Origin: Solea solea
Lineage: Eukaryota; Chordata; Actinopteri; Pleuronectiformes; Soleidae
Assembly (NCBI RefSeq): GCF_958295425.1
Contig: NC_081142.1
Span: 2,043,896 to 2,107,895 of the forward strand
DNA: 64,000 nt
Reading direction: 5' to 3'
In this document: piece by piece, positions 63,063-64,000 of the stretch
Position numbering within the stretch: position 1 is the first letter of the stretch
How the letters are laid out: each line of letters starts with the position of its first letter
The notes under the pieces: model-generated
What the model was told of the DNA's origin: nothing
Databases searched by the model: none
The model's input: the letters and a program-made list of their open reading frames with translations, nothing else
Made by a program: the position numbers and the translations under genes

Positions 63063-63469
63063 AGGCGTCATTACAAGCAAGCGTGTGGGTGAGCGCATGT
63101 GTTGAGAGGAAACAGGTAACACAAACCACTTCTGTAAACGGTGGAGTGAGTGCGATCTTGGTTCAGGCATCAGCACACGGCGTGGGGTGTCAGATCCACT
63201 TACGGCAGGTTGTTACCACGTGTTGATTGGCTTTTTTCCCAGGTCGCGACCCTCAGTGAAAGACAGACCAGGTCCCGCATAAACATGATCTGTTAAACCT
63301 CCGGCGTCTCTTTTTTAATTTGTCACGACAGTCTTTAAATCTTTACCTGAAAAGATTCAGGTCATTTAGCTTTAGACTCTAAAGAAGTATCAGATATTTC
63401 AAGTATATGAATTTTCCTGCTAAATGCTCATTGTACTTAAAGTCAACTCTGGTACGCCAGAGTTTTAAT

Positions 63470-63545
63470 GCTGCAATTAAAGACTATTTTGATAGCTGAC
63501 TAGTCATTAATCATTGAAACGATTAATTGGATGATTAATCACACA
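63470..63545 (+). repeat. Fragment of the same gctgcaa...attaat repeat family
   Basis: The phrases gctgcaattaaagactattt and cgattaattggatgattaat echo 49750-49985. The fragment is short and divergent. Confidence 0.45.
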
Positions 63546-64000
63546 CTTACTCACGGCTCCCCTTAGTTACCATCTATTAAATTTAGCTTGTTTTACACAT
63601 GTACTAACATACAAGTTAAGTTCATAATTAACAGCCTAGAAGAGCACCAGGCTGTCTAGAGTAGTTACCAAGCTGTCCAGCACTTTGCCTGCATCCATGC
63701 CCTCTTTGCTCATCAGAAGATGTTCTGTTGTTTTCTGGAGGACGCACTCAAGCTAGATCATGATTTGATGAGTCTGTCGTGACACCAGCGTTAAAAAATA
63801 TAACGATATAACCAACAATTAAAAGTGTCAGCATCTGATTTTGTCATCAATTTTTGTCAATTTCTGCACCGTCAGTAAACTGGAGCAGGAGGCAGCGTGT
63901 TTGGGTCTGCACATGGAATCATAGCAACATCCTTCTTCATCATATTCCTACACTCTTCCTCAGATCTGTTTTTCTCCTGAGTTGATAAAAGCAGAGTTTT

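Larger units (their letters stand above)
51477..64000 (+). other. sema6b intron after the PSI exon, at least 12.5 kb, open at the window end
   Basis: A phase-1 intron beginning gtaaga whose acceptor is not found. It contains a fish interspersed repeat (51778-51965), a Tc1/mariner transposase remnant (52200-52622) and SINE debris (52745-52990). Two copies of one repeat (56200-56660 and 57945-58585) flank an inverted-repeat element (57515-57877). A LINE/SINE-type tail lies at 62510-62690. The stretches 53580-56190, 56700-57480 and 59950-61800 show no recognised feature. No transmembrane exon was identified. Confidence 0.75.

Noticed and set aside
63240..63281. Exon-like segment between ttttttcccag and accag|gt
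   Set aside because: In the phase required after exon 13 (phase 1) it meets TGA within a few codons, and the peptide has no semaphorin similarity.

Overview
This 64 kb window is vertebrate nuclear DNA, most likely from a teleost fish. It has large introns with GT-AG splice sites, very many (CA)n/(TG)n, (AT)n and (CT)n microsatellites, and interspersed repeats of types common in fish: tRNA-derived SINEs, miniature inverted-repeat elements, Tc1/mariner remnants and a hAT-like element. No bacterial operons, CRISPR arrays, rRNAs or intact tRNA genes were seen.

One gene can be supported. Thirteen consecutive internal exons on the + strand, from 4615 to 51476, encode most of the extracellular part of a class 6 semaphorin. 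The peptide matches semaphorin 6B better than 6A, 6C or 6D as I recall those families (for example the stretches [29 protein letters not shown] and [11 protein letters not shown]). The exons total 1481 bp, or 493 codons plus one base at each end. Every splice phase agrees across all twelve internal introns, and no exon contains a stop. The exons cover the sema beta-propeller and then the PSI cysteine-knot domain. The signal peptide and first sema residues are not recognised in bases 1-4614 and probably lie upstream. The transmembrane and cytoplasmic exons are not recognised in the last 12.5 kb and probably lie beyond 64000.

Layout: 1-4614 is the end of an upstream intron. Exons at 4615 and 4806 form a close pair, followed by a 12.8 kb intron. 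Exons at 17630, 21186, 21682, 24666 and 25481 build the middle of the propeller. After an 8.6 kb repeat-bearing intron, exons at 34259, 35454, 37619 and 41111 complete the propeller and start the PSI domain, and exons at 44984 and 51418 finish it. The intron from 51477 onwards is rich in mobile elements.

The intronic sequence is mainly repeat debris. The most informative parts are a hAT-like element with an 8-bp target duplication nested inside a Tc1/mariner-type element (23565-24428), several families of inverted-repeat elements present in two or three copies, and UG-repeat tracts directly at the splice sites of some exons. I found no convincing previously undescribed biological system. The findings below are candidates for splicing regulation, repeat biology and gene-model completion.
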